64,000 bases of DNA from Dastarcus helophoroides (GCA_028583605.1 CM053334.1:19971118-20035117), one strand, 5' to 3'. Shown: positions 12,074-24,065, numbered from the stretch's first letter. Notes: generated by a model not told the origin, from the sequence alone. Translations and numbers: made by a program.

Positions 12074-13131
12074 CTACTTGGTTCGTTTTTTCCGAAGTTT
12101 TCTTTGGGTAACAACTGAAGCGTAGGACTTAGTGTTTCCACTTACCTTGCTGAAGACCTTTGGATTCGATGGAACCTTTGGAGTAACAGCTGTCGCTTTG
12201 GTTGTTGTCGGTTTTGCCTTGGAAGTTGTCGGGCTTGTCATCTTGGTTTTGGGTTGACTTTCCTTCTCTGCCGCCTTCTGCTTTCTCGGTTTCGGGAAAG
12301 CGGGACATCCCCTGTAGCTGGCTACGTGATCTCCTTTGCAGTTGGCGCATTTAAAGGACTTGTTTTCTGGCTTCTTACAGTCTTTTGTGGAGTGCTTCCC
12401 AGCACACTTGACACAGACTGCTTCCGCGTGGCAATTTCTCTGAGAGTGATTGAATCTTTGACAATTGTGGCACTGGTTAACTGCTGCTGATGGTTTGAGG
12501 GATTCAACTTGGATTTCCAAGCCCATAATCTTCTCCAACTTGTATATTCTGTCCTCTCCGTGATGCAGTTCTAACATCATCATGTTGTAGGCCTTTTTGG
12601 TGAATCTGTTTTTCATCCTGGAGGCGCTCATTACCTTGAACCCCTCTTCTTCAACGGCCTTCCTGAAGTCCTCCTCAGGAATTTCTTTTGGAATTCTCCG
12701 GACGACCACCTTGACCGTCCTCTCCTCTGGGAGAGCGAAAGAATGGTACGGAATCTTTTCGCTATCCATCAGTCTGGTGAGCTTTCTGAAGTCATCGACC
12801 GTTGCTGGCTGGACTCTGACTCCATCGTTGACGCTCTTCGCCTTTGTGTATCCTATTTTCCTGGAATTTATCAGCAGGTTAATACTTCTCCACTTACCAG
12901 CATCTCTGATGATGACGGGAGGGATCCTTGGTTCTTTTTCGTCCTTTGGTTCCATATTTGCCTTCTCTGGGGCTTCTACGGGAACCTCGTTTCTCGCTGA
13001 AGCTTTATTTGCTTCTGGTTTGGTCGGGGTTGGGGTTTCTTCTCCTGAAGAAGCCTCTTCTTCGGTTGAGGTTTTCTTGACCGCCTTTTTCTTTAGGCTC
13101 TTCTTTTTCCTGACAATCTGAAAAGGTTCCT
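12074..13131 (-). pseudogene. LINE ORF1: gag-like nucleic-acid-binding protein, 5'-truncated
   Basis: The frame is open from the element's 5' edge (13131) to the stop at 12074. The first in-frame ATG is at 12955, but the open frame upstream is Lys/Glu-rich coding sequence, so the native N-terminus was probably lost at integration. The middle resembles the region that precedes the knuckles in arthropod gag proteins (MSASRMKNRFTKKAYNMMML). It is followed by three Cys-rich zinc knuckles (CHNCQRFNHSQRNC, CVKCAGKHSTKDC, CANCKGDHVASYRGC). A Lys/Thr/Pro-rich basic tail ends KLRKKRTK. Such proteins bind the element's RNA. The gap to ORF2 is about 100 bases. Confidence 0.88.
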
Positions 13132-13144
13132 CTACACCGACTCT
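13132..13144. repeat. Target-site duplication of the LINE, right
   Basis: Exact copy of 8999-9011. Removing the LINE and one copy restores a continuous LTR-like sequence comparable to 45596-45946. Confidence 0.9.
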
Positions 13145-13558
13145 AACTGACTTGTTACGAAGGAAAGCCGACCGCCTTATATAGTTTTGGCCTCCAGGTT
13201 CTAGAACAATCCGGCAGATAAGGCTTATCGTTTGCCGAAATTTCGGGAACGCTTATCTGCCGTTTGCTTCGTTATCGCGGCCGCTTTCCCCTTATCAGAT
13301 CTTTCTAGAAACTTTTCTTACGTACCAAATCCTACAATTCTATTCTAAATTCTATTCTATCTATTTACATTGCGTTACAGTATTTTAATATTATAAATTT
13401 ATTTTAGAAAACCGGATAAACAGTGGCGGCTCGTAGAAAATTTCGATATTTTCGAAACGTTCTTCGAAAATTTTATATTTCTTTGAAAACTTGGCAATAA
13501 AAACTTTTGATAATGTCGCGTTTTTTGAAAGGTTGAATTTTTTTCCAAATTTCGAATG

Positions 13559-13817
13559 TATTGCAAAATTTAGATTTTTTCTTGTAATCTCGACCTTATT
13601 TTATTTTTAGGTATTGACTTTTCTGAAAAACTGAATACTTTTTTAAAAATTTCCGTATTTTCGTTATAATTTAGACTTTTCTCAACTGTATTGCAAAATT
13701 TAGATTTTTTCTTGTAATCTTGACCTTATTTTATTTTTAAGTATGTATTGACTTTTCTGAAAAGCTGTAAATACTTTTTTCAAAATTTCGGTATTTTCGT
13801 CATAATTTAGACTTTTC
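13559..13817. repeat. 130-bp tandem duplication
   Basis: The segment starting tattgcaaaatttagat at 13559 is repeated from 13689, with the same order of words through catttagacttttc-like text. The two copies differ by a few substitutions and short indels. Confidence 0.8.
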
Positions 13818-14187
13818 GGTGTTATGTTTTTTTTTTGTAATTTTTTTTTTAAATTAATCATGACATTTGTTTTTTAATTTTTGCCTTTTGAAAATTCTTA
13901 CTTTTTCTGAAAATGTAAATTTGTTCAAAACTGAACTTTTGACTTTTTAAATTTTCGCCTTCATCTTTGTTTATAATTTTTTTTTGGAAAATTATAATTT
14001 TTTTATTGAAAATTTCGATTCTTAATAACTTCGACTGGTTTTTATTTAAATGTCAACTATTTTTCAAAATTTCGACTTTTTTTTTTAAAAACTTTCGATA
14101 ATGTTCTGATTTTTTGTTGTTGAAAATTTCGCTACTTCTTAATATTCGAAATTCTTTCAAAATTTCGATTTTTTTTTGAAATTTTGA

Positions 14188-14439
14188 AATGTGATATTTT
14201 TTGATGGAACGGACTGGTCCTTGGTTATCTTCAAAAATTGAAACACAGAACTTGTCCCCTGAAACCAAGAAAAATTAAAAAACACAACAAAGGTTGCTCT
14301 AACGCGCGTTAGAGCAACCTTTGCAGTTTCTCTCTGAAGATGACAGCTTGGCTGTCGAAACGCGTTAGAGCAACCTTTGTTGTGTTTTTTAATTTTTCTT
14401 AGTTTCAGGGGACAAGTTCTGTGTTTCAATGTGATATTT
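14188..14439 (-). mobile_element. Hairpin retroposon, full-length copy with target duplication
   Basis: The clearest copy of the family. The two arms are complementary over about 95 bases and meet near 14305-14333. The minus-strand 3' end is ggaccagtccgttcc, then an A-run. The flanks carry the 12-base direct repeat aatgtgatattt (14188-14199 and 14428-14439). On the plus strand CTGAAGA (14334-14340), the stem GACAGC/GCTGTC and GAAA form a hammerhead-like core. A-tail plus a 12-base duplication argue for retroposition rather than cut-and-paste. Confidence 0.82.
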
Positions 14440-15044
14440 GTTTCAAAATTTTAATTTTTTGACCTAAAATTTCAACTTCTTACTTTTTCACTTTGATTCA
14501 AAATCTTAGCTACCAAAAATTTGAACTTTTTCCAAAATTTTAACTTCTCAACTTTTGAAAACCTCGATCTATCTGATAATTTTCACTTGTTTTCAATATT
14601 TCGGTTTCGAAAATTTTGATTTTTATCGAAAAGTTGAGTGCAAATTTCCCAACTATTCAAAATTTGAACTTTTTTTAATTTCGAATTATTTCGTAAATTC
14701 GATAAAAATTCTCAAATCTCTTGCAAATTTTGATATTTTTTTAATTTCGATTATAAATTTCGACTTTTTCTTTTTGAAAATTACTTCTTTTGCAAATTTT
14801 TGATTTCGTTTGGAAACTTGAAAGATTTTAACAATTTTTGCCTCGTCAACAAATGTCGACTTTCTTTATTGAAAATGCTAACCTTTTCTTAAATCTGCAC
14901 TTTTTTGAAATTTTCGACTTTTTATTTTAATCCCCACTTTGTTGAAAATTCCGGCCTTTTTGAAATGTTCAAATTTTTCAAAATTTTAGTCATTTTCCAA
15001 AATTTAAAACTTTTGGAAAATGTAAAAATTTTGACTATTTTTTT

Positions 15045-16750
15045 CTCCAATATTCAAAATATTCAGCTTCTTCGAAAATTTTGACATTTCTTGCAAACTG
15101 TCGATCCTTTATTTAAAAATTGTGATTTTTTTTAAGTCAGAAATTTCTTAAAATTTTTTATTGAAATTTTCGACTAATATTTCGTAAAATTTCGACTAAT
15201 ATTTCGTAAAATTTCGACTAATATTTCGTAAAATTTCGACTAATATTTCGTACAATTTCGACTACATTTCAAAACTTCGACATTTTTATTTAAATTTCGA
15301 CTCTTTTTGAAAATTTAACTTTTTTTTTGAAAAGTTCGAACTTTTTTTAAAATTTTATTTATACAATTTTGTAAACATTTCCAGTTAAATCTTCGACTTA
15401 AAAAAAAAAGATTCTTTTTAAACTTGAACTATTAAAAATTTGGACTTTTTTCAAAATTTTGCCTTTTCAAAATTTGAACTTTTTTAATAATTACGAATTT
15501 TTCGATAATTTTGAGTTTTCTCCAATATTCAGAATATTCAGCTCCTTCGAAAATTTTACCATTTCTTGCAAACTGTCGATCCTTTATTTGAAAATTGTAA
15601 TTTTTTTTAAGCCAGACATTTCTTAAAACCTTTTATTAAAATTTTCGACCAATATTTCGTAAAATTTTGACTCAATTTCAAACCTTCGACGTTTGTATCA
15701 AAATTTCGACTCTTTTTGAAAACTTGACTTTTTTTTTTAAAATTCGAAGTTTTTTAAAATTTTATTTATGCTTTTTTTTAAACATTTCCAATTAAATCTT
15801 CGACTTCTTCGACTATTGAAAATTTCTACTTTTTTTCAAAATTTTACCTTTTCAAAATTTCTACTTTTTTGATAATTACGAATTTTTCGACAATTTTGAG
15901 TTTTCTCCAATATTCAGAATATTTAGCTTCTTCGAAAATTTTGACATTTCTTGCAAACAGTCGATCCTTTGTTTAAAAATTGCGATTTTTTTTAAGCCAG
16001 ACATTTCTTAAAATCTCTTATTGAAATTTTCGACCAATATTTCATAAAATTTCGACTCCATTTCAAAACTTCGACTCTTTCTGAAAACTTGACTTATTTT
16101 TCGAAAAATTCGAAGTTTTTTTAAAATTTTATTTATACATTTTTTTTAAACATTTCCAATTAAATCTTTAACTTCTTCGACTATTAAAAATTTCTACTTT
16201 TTTCAAAATTTTACCTTTTCAAAATTTCAACTTTTTTGATAGTTATGAATTTTTTGATAATTTTGAGTTTTCTCCAATATTGAAAATATTCAGCTTCTTC
16301 GACAATTTTGACATTTTTTGCAAACTGTCGATCCTTTATTTGAAAATTGTGATTTTTTTTAAGGCAGACTTTTCTTAAAACCTTTTATTGAAATTTTCGA
16401 ATTTTATTGAATATTTTTCGTAAAATTTCGACTCCATTTCAGAACTTCGACTTTTGTATCAAAATTTCGATTTTTGTATCAAAAGTTCGACTCTTTTTGA
16501 AAACCTGACTTTTTTTTTGAAAAATTCGAAGTTGTTTTAATATTTTATTTATACATTTTTTTAAACATTTTAAATTAAATCTTCGACTTAAAAGAAAAGG
16601 TCTTTTTAAACTTGAACTAATGAAAATTTCGACTTTTTTCCAAATTTTATCTTTTCAAAATTTCAACTTTTTTGATAATTACGAATTTTTCGATAATTCT
16701 GAGTTTTCTTCAATATTCAAAAATTTCAGCTTCTTTGAAAATTAATTAAA
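15045..16750. repeat. Degenerate ~365-475 bp tandem repeat
   Basis: A recognisable block (ctccaatattcagaatattc, then cttgcaaac(t/a)gtcgatcc, then ttttaagccagacatttc) recurs from about 15045, 15520, 15905 and 16272. A fifth partial copy starts near 16708. Unit length varies through homopolymer change. It is a higher-order array within the AT-rich element. Confidence 0.8.
15170..15258. repeat. 22-bp tandem repeat
   Basis: Four consecutive units of actaatatttcgtaaaatttcg, the last with one change (gtacaattt). Confidence 0.9.
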
Positions 16751-18793
16751 AGCTCTGCAATTTACTTTAAATGTCGATATTTTTCCAAAAATTCGGTTTT
16801 TATTCACATTCCTAAAATTGTTAAAAATGTCGGTCATTTTAAAAATTGAAATTTTTATTTCGAAATCCTTATTTTATTTTGAAAATTCGACTTCCTATGA
16901 AAATTTCGAAATTTTTTAAAACTTGAGTTTTTTTTTTAATTCTACTTTTCAGATAATTTTAGCTTTATTTTTTAAAAGTGGTAATGTTTTTCTCTTTAAA
17001 ATTACATTTCTTGAGAAAAATTTTGAAATAACAGTCGAATTAAAAAAAAATTAATGATAAAAATTTCTATTTTTAAAATTGTGCGACATTTTAAAACAAA
17101 ATTACCAAAAAAACTTGCATTATATGTACAAATAAATTGCCAAAATTTGAATTTTAATCACAAAAAATTGGCTCCAAGCTGGAATATTTGATTTTTGAAA
17201 TTTCTCTGGAACTTCAAAATTACTAGAAAAAAATTAAATTAGAACAGTAAATTGTTAATGAATTTTTTTCAACATTTTAATTTCGAAATTTTAAGACTTC
17301 TAGAAATGTTGACTCTTTTTCTCAAAAATTTAAATAATTCCCACTTTAAAAGTCGAAATTATAAGAATATTTTTTACAATCAATTTATTTCAAAAACATT
17401 TTTTTTCTTTAATTCCGAAAATGTTATTTTTTTTTAAATGTTAACAAATGAGAAATTTCAGCTTTTTCTAGAAATATTTTCTGCTTTCTCTTGAAATTTT
17501 GAGTTTAATCTTTAAATTTCAATCTTTTTTTTATCGAAATATGAATTTTAAATTCGAATCTGGAGAATAAATTTAACATCTCTAGAAAAATTGAAAATTC
17601 CGATTCAGAATTTTTTTTGGTCCTACAGTAATAGTAATTATTAAGAGAAATATCAAATTCTAGAAAATGTTGAAATTTTACAAGGTTCATTTTTTCTTGA
17701 AATTCTCAATATTTTTCTCAAAGTTTTATTATTTTTATGCAAATTTGAAGTTTATTTTTCCCTAAATTTATACTTCATAATTTTCAGTTTCTTATCAAAA
17801 TTACAAAATAAGAGAAACTTTAAAATATTAACATTTCGTTAAAAAAATTTCAAATTTCTAAAACAAATTATAGAGAAATCAAAATTTCTACAACAAAAAA
17901 TATTTTAAAGACAAAATCTCCAGAAAAAGTCGAAATTTCAAAAAAAAATCTTTGTATAAAATGTTTAGAGAAAAACACAAATTGCATAGGAAAAAAATCA
18001 TAGAGAAAAAATCAAAATTTGAAAAAAATTGAAACATCTTTACAAAAAAGTCGAAATTTTCCTGTTTTTCCCAAAATGTTGAAATTTTTATAGAGCTTTT
18101 AGGGTTTTTTCCAAACATTTTTTGTCAAAACTACAAAATAAAACGAACTTAAAATTGTCAAAGTGTCGTAAAAAAGACTTGACATTTTTAAAGCAAATTC
18201 GAGTAACATAAAGAAAAATCTGGAGAAGTTGGAATATTTAGAAGAAATTTTAATGAACAACACTTTCGGGAAAAAATGGAAATTTCGAGTAAATTTCTTT
18301 TTATAAAATTATTTAGAAAAAACGGAAACTTCGTAGAAAAAATCAAAATTTTCTAAAAAAAAAATCGAAATATCTGGGAAAAGCTTAAATTTTTTATACA
18401 AATGAGATTTGAGGTAAAAATTCGAAGATACCGTATTAACTTATTTTTTAGAGAAATAGTAAAATGCGAGATGAGTTGGATTTAGATTTTTTCTTAAAAT
18501 TGTAATTATTTTCTCAAAATGTTGACACTTTCAAAGAAATTTAGGTTTTTTAAAATCTTAATTCCTGCTCAAAATATTGATTTCTTTCTCAAAACTTTTA
18601 CAAAAATTAGTTTTTGAAAATGTGATTTTGATTAAAATTAAAAATAAAATAGGTTTTTAAATGCCGCAACTTCGTGAAAGAAACCTAAAATTTCTATAAA
18701 AAGAAATCAGGGGAAATTTAAAATGTCTACCAAAAATTGTGTAATGAAGGGTGTTCAGAAAATTTTGAGGAAAAAAACTCGTAAGCGAAGTTG

Positions 18794-18955
18794 AGGGTGC
18801 TGCAGTTCCACAGTGCCTATACGCCAGCCGCCACTGATCGGGAGATTATTCTATATCAAAAAACACATTAAGAAAGTTAACTCTAAAACTGCTCTAGAAC
18901 GTCTCTAATTTGGGGTGCTGCAGTTCCACAGTGCCTATACATCAGCCGCCACTGA
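18794..18955. repeat. Duplicated element terminus
   Basis: A ~43-base terminal sequence (gtgctgcagttccacagt, then gcctatac, then cagccgccactg) occurs at 18796-18838 and again at 18913-18955. Two related elements, or one element with a repeated end, finish here. Confidence 0.75.
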
Positions 18956-20650
18956 TGAGTTTAAATCTAGTGTTCATTATGCAGCATAATAATTAGAAGT
19001 AGTTCATAGCGTTAATTGTTAGTAAAAAGAGTTATTTTTAAAATAATTCGTATACTTCAAAGAGAGGCGTGTTTAAGATCGTTTATTGAGTAGAATACAG
19101 GGTCGTATTAACATCGAATGCTTTCTAAAATTATCTATTTCAATTAGGCTACTAGTAAAAAAATTGATGTGGATGGAAAAATGCTACATCTGACCAAAAA
19201 AGGGCCATCTTAGTCAGTAAGTTTTTTTTTATACAATGAGGTCCAAAATTAATGCATCAATTCATTATTTACGTAATTTAAAATTTATGAGCAGGTCTAT
19301 ACTGAATTATAAAATGAAACTTTTTGAGCATAGTTTTATTGTTTTCTCTTCAACATCCTTGACAATTACCCCTTTAAGATTTTTAAATTGAACGAGAGTG
19401 TGCTTGATAGGTCATTTGGAAGGGATTTTAATTATCTATTCAGCAAAGTTTGAATTTTATTAATATTCGTTGAGAAAATTAAATCTGACAATTTTAAAAT
19501 GTCTTTGAAATGTATCTCAATTATGCTCATGTATCAAATATCTGTGAAATCTGACTTTTCTAATTGATTTTGTGTCATACTTATTCAGTTTAAATGTATT
19601 CCTTTTTTCTGATACGCGGATGGCAAAATATCCAACACGAAGGAAGGAGTAAAAAGGATTTCCTTTTTACATATCAGAAAAAAATATACTTTTTTTCTTT
19701 ATCTGAAATTTATCAGTAAAATCCTGTATGACGTTAAATTTTTAATTTAACATGACGTTTTTTTCAAGCCTAATTTGATACCGCCTCTTTCAGCCCCCTT
19801 GAAGTGACAGCTACCATTTAAAAGTTTTAAATAGAACAAGGACGCTTACTATAGCACATCTGAAAGGATTTTTAATTCTCTATCCAGCAATATAAAATTT
19901 TCCTAATTTCTGTAATTTTTTTATTGAAAAATATTGAATTTTTCCTGATGTGTAAAAAAGAAACTCTCATTTACTTTTTTTCTTGTGGGTATTTTGCCAC
20001 TTAGACATCGGAAAAAAATTAAATTGACTGTTTGAATGATGGTCCTTATTTAAGTTATATGGCAATACAGATTAACAATGTTTGTGGAGAACAAATATAT
20101 TCACGTTTTTATACATAACATACAATTCTCTAAAAAACGGTTGTTAACACAACTAAACTATTATTTGTTTCATTTAACAAGGTGGAGGTATTTTGATTGT
20201 CTCGCTCTAACAATGACGACACAGATTCAATCAGAAAAGTCACCCAACGCTTCAAAATTGATTTATAAATCTTTGCCAAGTTGCTGAAAAGCAATAATTT
20301 AGATTTGCAACGAAAACGTTTGATTTATTTAAAAAAGTAATATGCTTCAGTATTAGATATTAGTTACATTAGGCAATATCAATTTAGAAATCTTTGATTT
20401 ATTAGAAAATCATTTATACGATGAGTATTAGGACAATAATTATGATTTCAATTTATCAAATTTAGTTTTGGAAACAATTTTTTATTTTAAGAATATTTCA
20501 TGATGTTAAGCAGATGAGTTTTTGCAAAAAAAATATAGTTAGCAAGTTAGGACTGATTAACAAAGTTCTGATTGATTTTAATAAGCTATTCTATTGGGCC
20601 AGTCAGGTACTATACAATGTTTTGATTGAGAGAGCGTACCCGCACGATAT
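18956..20650. repeat. Intergenic with diverged repeats
   Basis: No gene seen. A segment at about 19598-19690 is present in inverted, diverged form at about 19927-20015; both share a ggcaaaata core and ctgatac / atcagaaaa ends. The stretch at 19365-19450 resembles 19785-19875 in direct orientation. This looks like an old element. Confidence 0.45.
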
Positions 20651-21220
20651 TGATACCGGAGCCGCGTAAATTTGGTAAAAATAAAAATTAAAAAAAAAGC
20701 GAAATAGTTTTTTTTTGTCTGAAAGTCTATAGCACTGCTGTTCACCGTCGGTTCAAAAATCACTAGGCAAAACTGTTGGAAGGCTAGGCCTTTTGTGTCT
20801 GACAAGGGACTGCCTCTTATTTATTCACCGAGACCTTTTACTGGGAAGCGATTTACCACCCCAACGAATTCTATTCCTAGAAGGATTGCAATTATCGGCC
20901 TTTGTCTATCTCAATTGCAGTTCCATTAAAATGAAATGCAATTAGGACAGTTGATGGTAAACATCTACTAAACATCTGGGCTGTAATGGACCCAGGGACA
21001 AAAGCTTTTAGCAAATATCAGAGGCTCCACATTATTCACCCTTTGTCCATCCTAATTGCTGTTTTCATGATAAGGAAAAGCACTTAAGACTTAAGACGAC
21101 AAACATCTTGTTATTCATCGGGGTGTAATTATCTTATCACTTTGGTGAATACTTCAATTTCTGCCTAGCGCTTTTTTTTCTACCGTTGAGCGTCGTCAAA
21201 AAGATGAATATACGGTATAA
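20651..21220. mobile_element. ATACCG-ended repeat, copy 1
   Basis: A ~570-base non-coding unit beginning TGATACCGGAGCCGCG and ending ATATACGGTATAA. Two more copies in the same orientation lie at 24066-24646 and 48665-49238. The ends share an imperfect inverted ATACCG. It lies directly against the 355-bp satellite. Confidence 0.8.
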
Positions 21221-24065
21221 GTATCATAGACGAATTTAGTTAACACGCACGAATTCTAGATATAAACGTTAAGTAAATGAAATACAATTTGTGATTATTT
21301 AAACCAAATCCCTGCTGCTAAGAAAGGGAGAGATGCATTTAGAAAAATTGGAAACCTGTCTACCAAGCAGTTTGGAGCCCGGCAACTTTTAAATGAAACG
21401 TAACAGCCCTATTTCATTGACACCTACGTATTCGGCATCCTAAAGTTGCAGCAGATTGGATAATATTTGTGATTATTTAATCCAAATCCTGACTGCTATG
21501 GAAGCGAGAGACGATTTTCTCTAAAATTCAATAACTCGCATCTAAGCCATTTGAAGGCTTGTAACTTTCAAACGAGGTGTCATAGACGAATTTAGTTAAC
21601 ACGTGCGAATTCTAGATATAAACATTGAGTAAACGAGATACAATTTGTGATTATTTAAACCAAATCCCGGCAGCTAAGAAAGGGAGAGACGCTTTTAGAA
21701 AAAGTCAAAACCTGTCTACTAAGCAGTTTGGAGTCCTGCAACTTTTAAATGAAACGTAACAGCCCTATTTCATTGACACCTACGGATTCGGCATCCTAAA
21801 GTTGAGCAGATTGGATAAAATTTGTGATTATTTAATCCAAATCCTGACTGCTATGGAAGGGAGAGACGCTTCTTTGTAAAATGCGAAAACTCACTGCTAA
21901 GTCATTTGAAGACTTGTAACTTTCAAACGAGATGTCAAAGACGAATTTAGTTAACTCGTGCGAATTCTAGATATAAACATTGAGCAAATGAGATACAATT
22001 TGTGATTATTTAAACCAAATCCCGGCAGCTAAGAAAGGGAGAGACGCTTTTAGAAAAAGTCGAAACCTGTCTACTAAGCAGTTTGGAGTCCTGCAACTTT
22101 TAAATGAAACGTAACAGCCCTATTTCATTGACACCTACGGATTCGGCATCCTAAAGTTAAGCAGATTGGATAAAATTTGTGATTATTTAATCCAAATCCT
22201 GACTGCTATGGAAGGGAGAGACGCTTTTCTGTAAAATGCGATAACTCGCATCCAAGCCATTTGAAGGCTTGTAATTTTCACACGAGGTGTTATAGACGAA
22301 TTTAGTTAACACGTGCGAATTCTAGATATAAACATTAAGCAAATAAGATACAATTTGTGATTCTTTAAAATAAATCCCGGCCACTAAGAAAGGGAGAGAC
22401 GCTTTTAGAAAAATTTAAAACCTGTCTACTAAGCAGTTTGGAGCCCTGCAACTTTCAAATAAAACGTAACAGCTCTATTTCATTGACACCTGCGGCTTCG
22501 GCTTCCCAAAGTTGAGCAGATTGGACAAAATTTGTGATTATTTAATCCAAATCCTGACTGCTATGGAAGGGAGAGACGCTTTTCTGTAAAATGCGAAAAC
22601 TCGCATCTAAGCAAATTGTAGGCTTGTAACTTACAAACGAGGAGTCATAGATGAATTTGGTTAACACATGCGAATTCTAGATATAAACATTGAGTAAATG
22701 AGATACAATTTGTGATTATTTAAACGAAATCCCGGCCGCTAAGAAGGGGAGAGACGCTTTTAGAAAAATTCGAAACTTGTCTACTAAGCAGTTTGGAGTC
22801 CTTCAACTTTTAAATGAAACGTAACAGCCCTATTTCATTGACACCTATGGATTCGGCATCCTAAAGTTAAGCAGATTGGATAAAATTTGTGATTATTTAA
22901 TCCAAATCCTGACTGCTATGGAAGGGAGAGACGCTTTTCTGTAAAATGCGAAAACTCGCATCTAAGCAATTTGTAGGCTTGTAACTTACAAACAAGGAGT
23001 CATAGATGAATTTGGTTAACACGTGCGAATTCTAGATATAAACATTGAGTAAATGAGATACAATTTGTGATTATTTAAACCAAATCCCGGCCGCTAAGAA
23101 GGGGAGAGACGCTTTTAGAAAAATTCGAAACCTGTCTACTAAGCAGTTTGGAGTCCTGCAACTTTTAAATGAAACGTAACAGCCCTATTTCATTGACACC
23201 TACGGATTCGGCATCCTAAAGTTGAGCAGATTGGATAACATTTGTGATTATTTAATCCAAATCCTGACTGCTATGGAAGGGAGAGACGCTTTTCTGTAAA
23301 ATGCGAAAACTCGCATCTAAGCCATTTGTAGGCTTGTAACTTACAAACGAGGAGTCATAGATGAATTTGGTTAACACATGCGAATTCTAGATATAAACAT
23401 TGAGTAAATGAGATACAATTTGTGATTATTTAAACCAAATCCCGGCCGCTAAGAAGGGGAGAGACGCTTTTAGAAAAATTCGAAACCTGTCTACTAAGCA
23501 GTTTGGAGTCCTGCAACTTTTAAATGAAACGTAACAGCCCTATTTCATTGACACCTACGGATTCGGCATCCTAAAGTTGAGCAGATTGGATAACATTTGT
23601 GATTATTTAATCCAAATCCTGACTGCTATGGAAGGGAGAGACGCTTTTCTGTAAAATGCGAAAACTCGCATCCAAGCCATTTGAAGGCTTGTAATTTTCA
23701 CACGAGGTGTTATAGACGAATTTAGTTAACACGTGCGAATTCTAGATATAAACATTAAGCAAATGAGATACAATTTGTGATTATTTAAACCAAATCCCGG
23801 CAGCTAAGAAAGGGAGAGACGCTTTTAGAAAAATTCGAAACCCGTCTACTAAGCAGTTTGGAGCCCTGTAACTATAAAATAAAACGTAACAGCCCTATTT
23901 CATTGACACCTACGGATTCGGCATCCTAAGGTTGAGCAAATTCGACAAAATTTGTGATTATTTAATCCAAATCCTGACTGCTGTGGAAGGGAGAGACGCT
24001 TGTCTGTAAAATGCGAAAACTCACAACTAAGCCATTTGAAGGCTTGTAACTTTCAAACGAGGTGT
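21221..24065. repeat. 355-bp satellite, eight copies
   Basis: The landmark cgaattctagatataaac occurs at 21250, 21606, 21961, 22316, 22671, 23026, 23381 and 23736, a period of 355-356. Each monomer is itself a diverged dimer of ~178 bases. Both halves start tttgtgattatttaa, continue ccaaatcc, and contain gggagagacgcttt. The array holds a whole number of monomers (about 2845 = 8 x 355) and starts and stops at the edges of the two ATACCG-ended repeats. Confidence 0.95.

Larger units (their letters stand above)
9012..13131 (-). mobile_element. Jockey-clade non-LTR retrotransposon
   Basis: A 4.12-kb minus-strand LINE with a poly(A) tail (T-run from 9012), a 13-bp target duplication, an ORF1 of gag type and an ORF2 with endonuclease and reverse transcriptase. 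ORF1 is open up to the insertion point without an upstream ATG, so the copy is slightly 5'-truncated. ORF2 has only two in-frame stop codons, and the target duplication is perfect, so the insertion is fairly recent. Family assignment rests on the two-ORF plan, the CCHC knuckles and the RT motifs; Jockey is the best fit from memory. Confidence 0.92.
8844..13379 (-). mobile_element. LTR-like sequence split by a LINE
   Basis: The pieces 8844-9011 and 13145-13379 together make one minus-strand copy of about 400 bases of the sequence at 45596-45946. Read on the minus strand it begins TGTAACG and ends CCCGTCACA. It has a TATA-like tatataaggcgg (complement near 13171-13184) and a polyadenylation-type AATAAA-like stretch before gtgggatta in the other piece. 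TG...CA ends, a TATA box and a downstream poly(A) signal suggest a solo LTR, perhaps of Gypsy type. No convincing flanking duplication was found. Confidence 0.55.
13421..18838. mobile_element. AT-rich element with CAGTGGCGGCT ends
   Basis: The left edge reads CAGTGGCGGCTCG and the right edge is the inverted CAGCCGCCACTG, an 11-base inverted repeat of hAT-like type. The 8-base flanks do not match, so the pairing of these two ends is uncertain. The interior is degenerate T-rich sequence built on short words such as aaatttcgactttt, and it flips to the complementary A-rich form after about 17.5 kb. No protein with recognisable motifs is encoded. A hairpin retroposon is inserted at 14188-14439. 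Confidence 0.45.

Noticed and set aside
12597..13121. 174-codon plus-strand frame
   Set aside because: It is antisense to LINE ORF1, which has zinc knuckles and a clear family match on the other strand.
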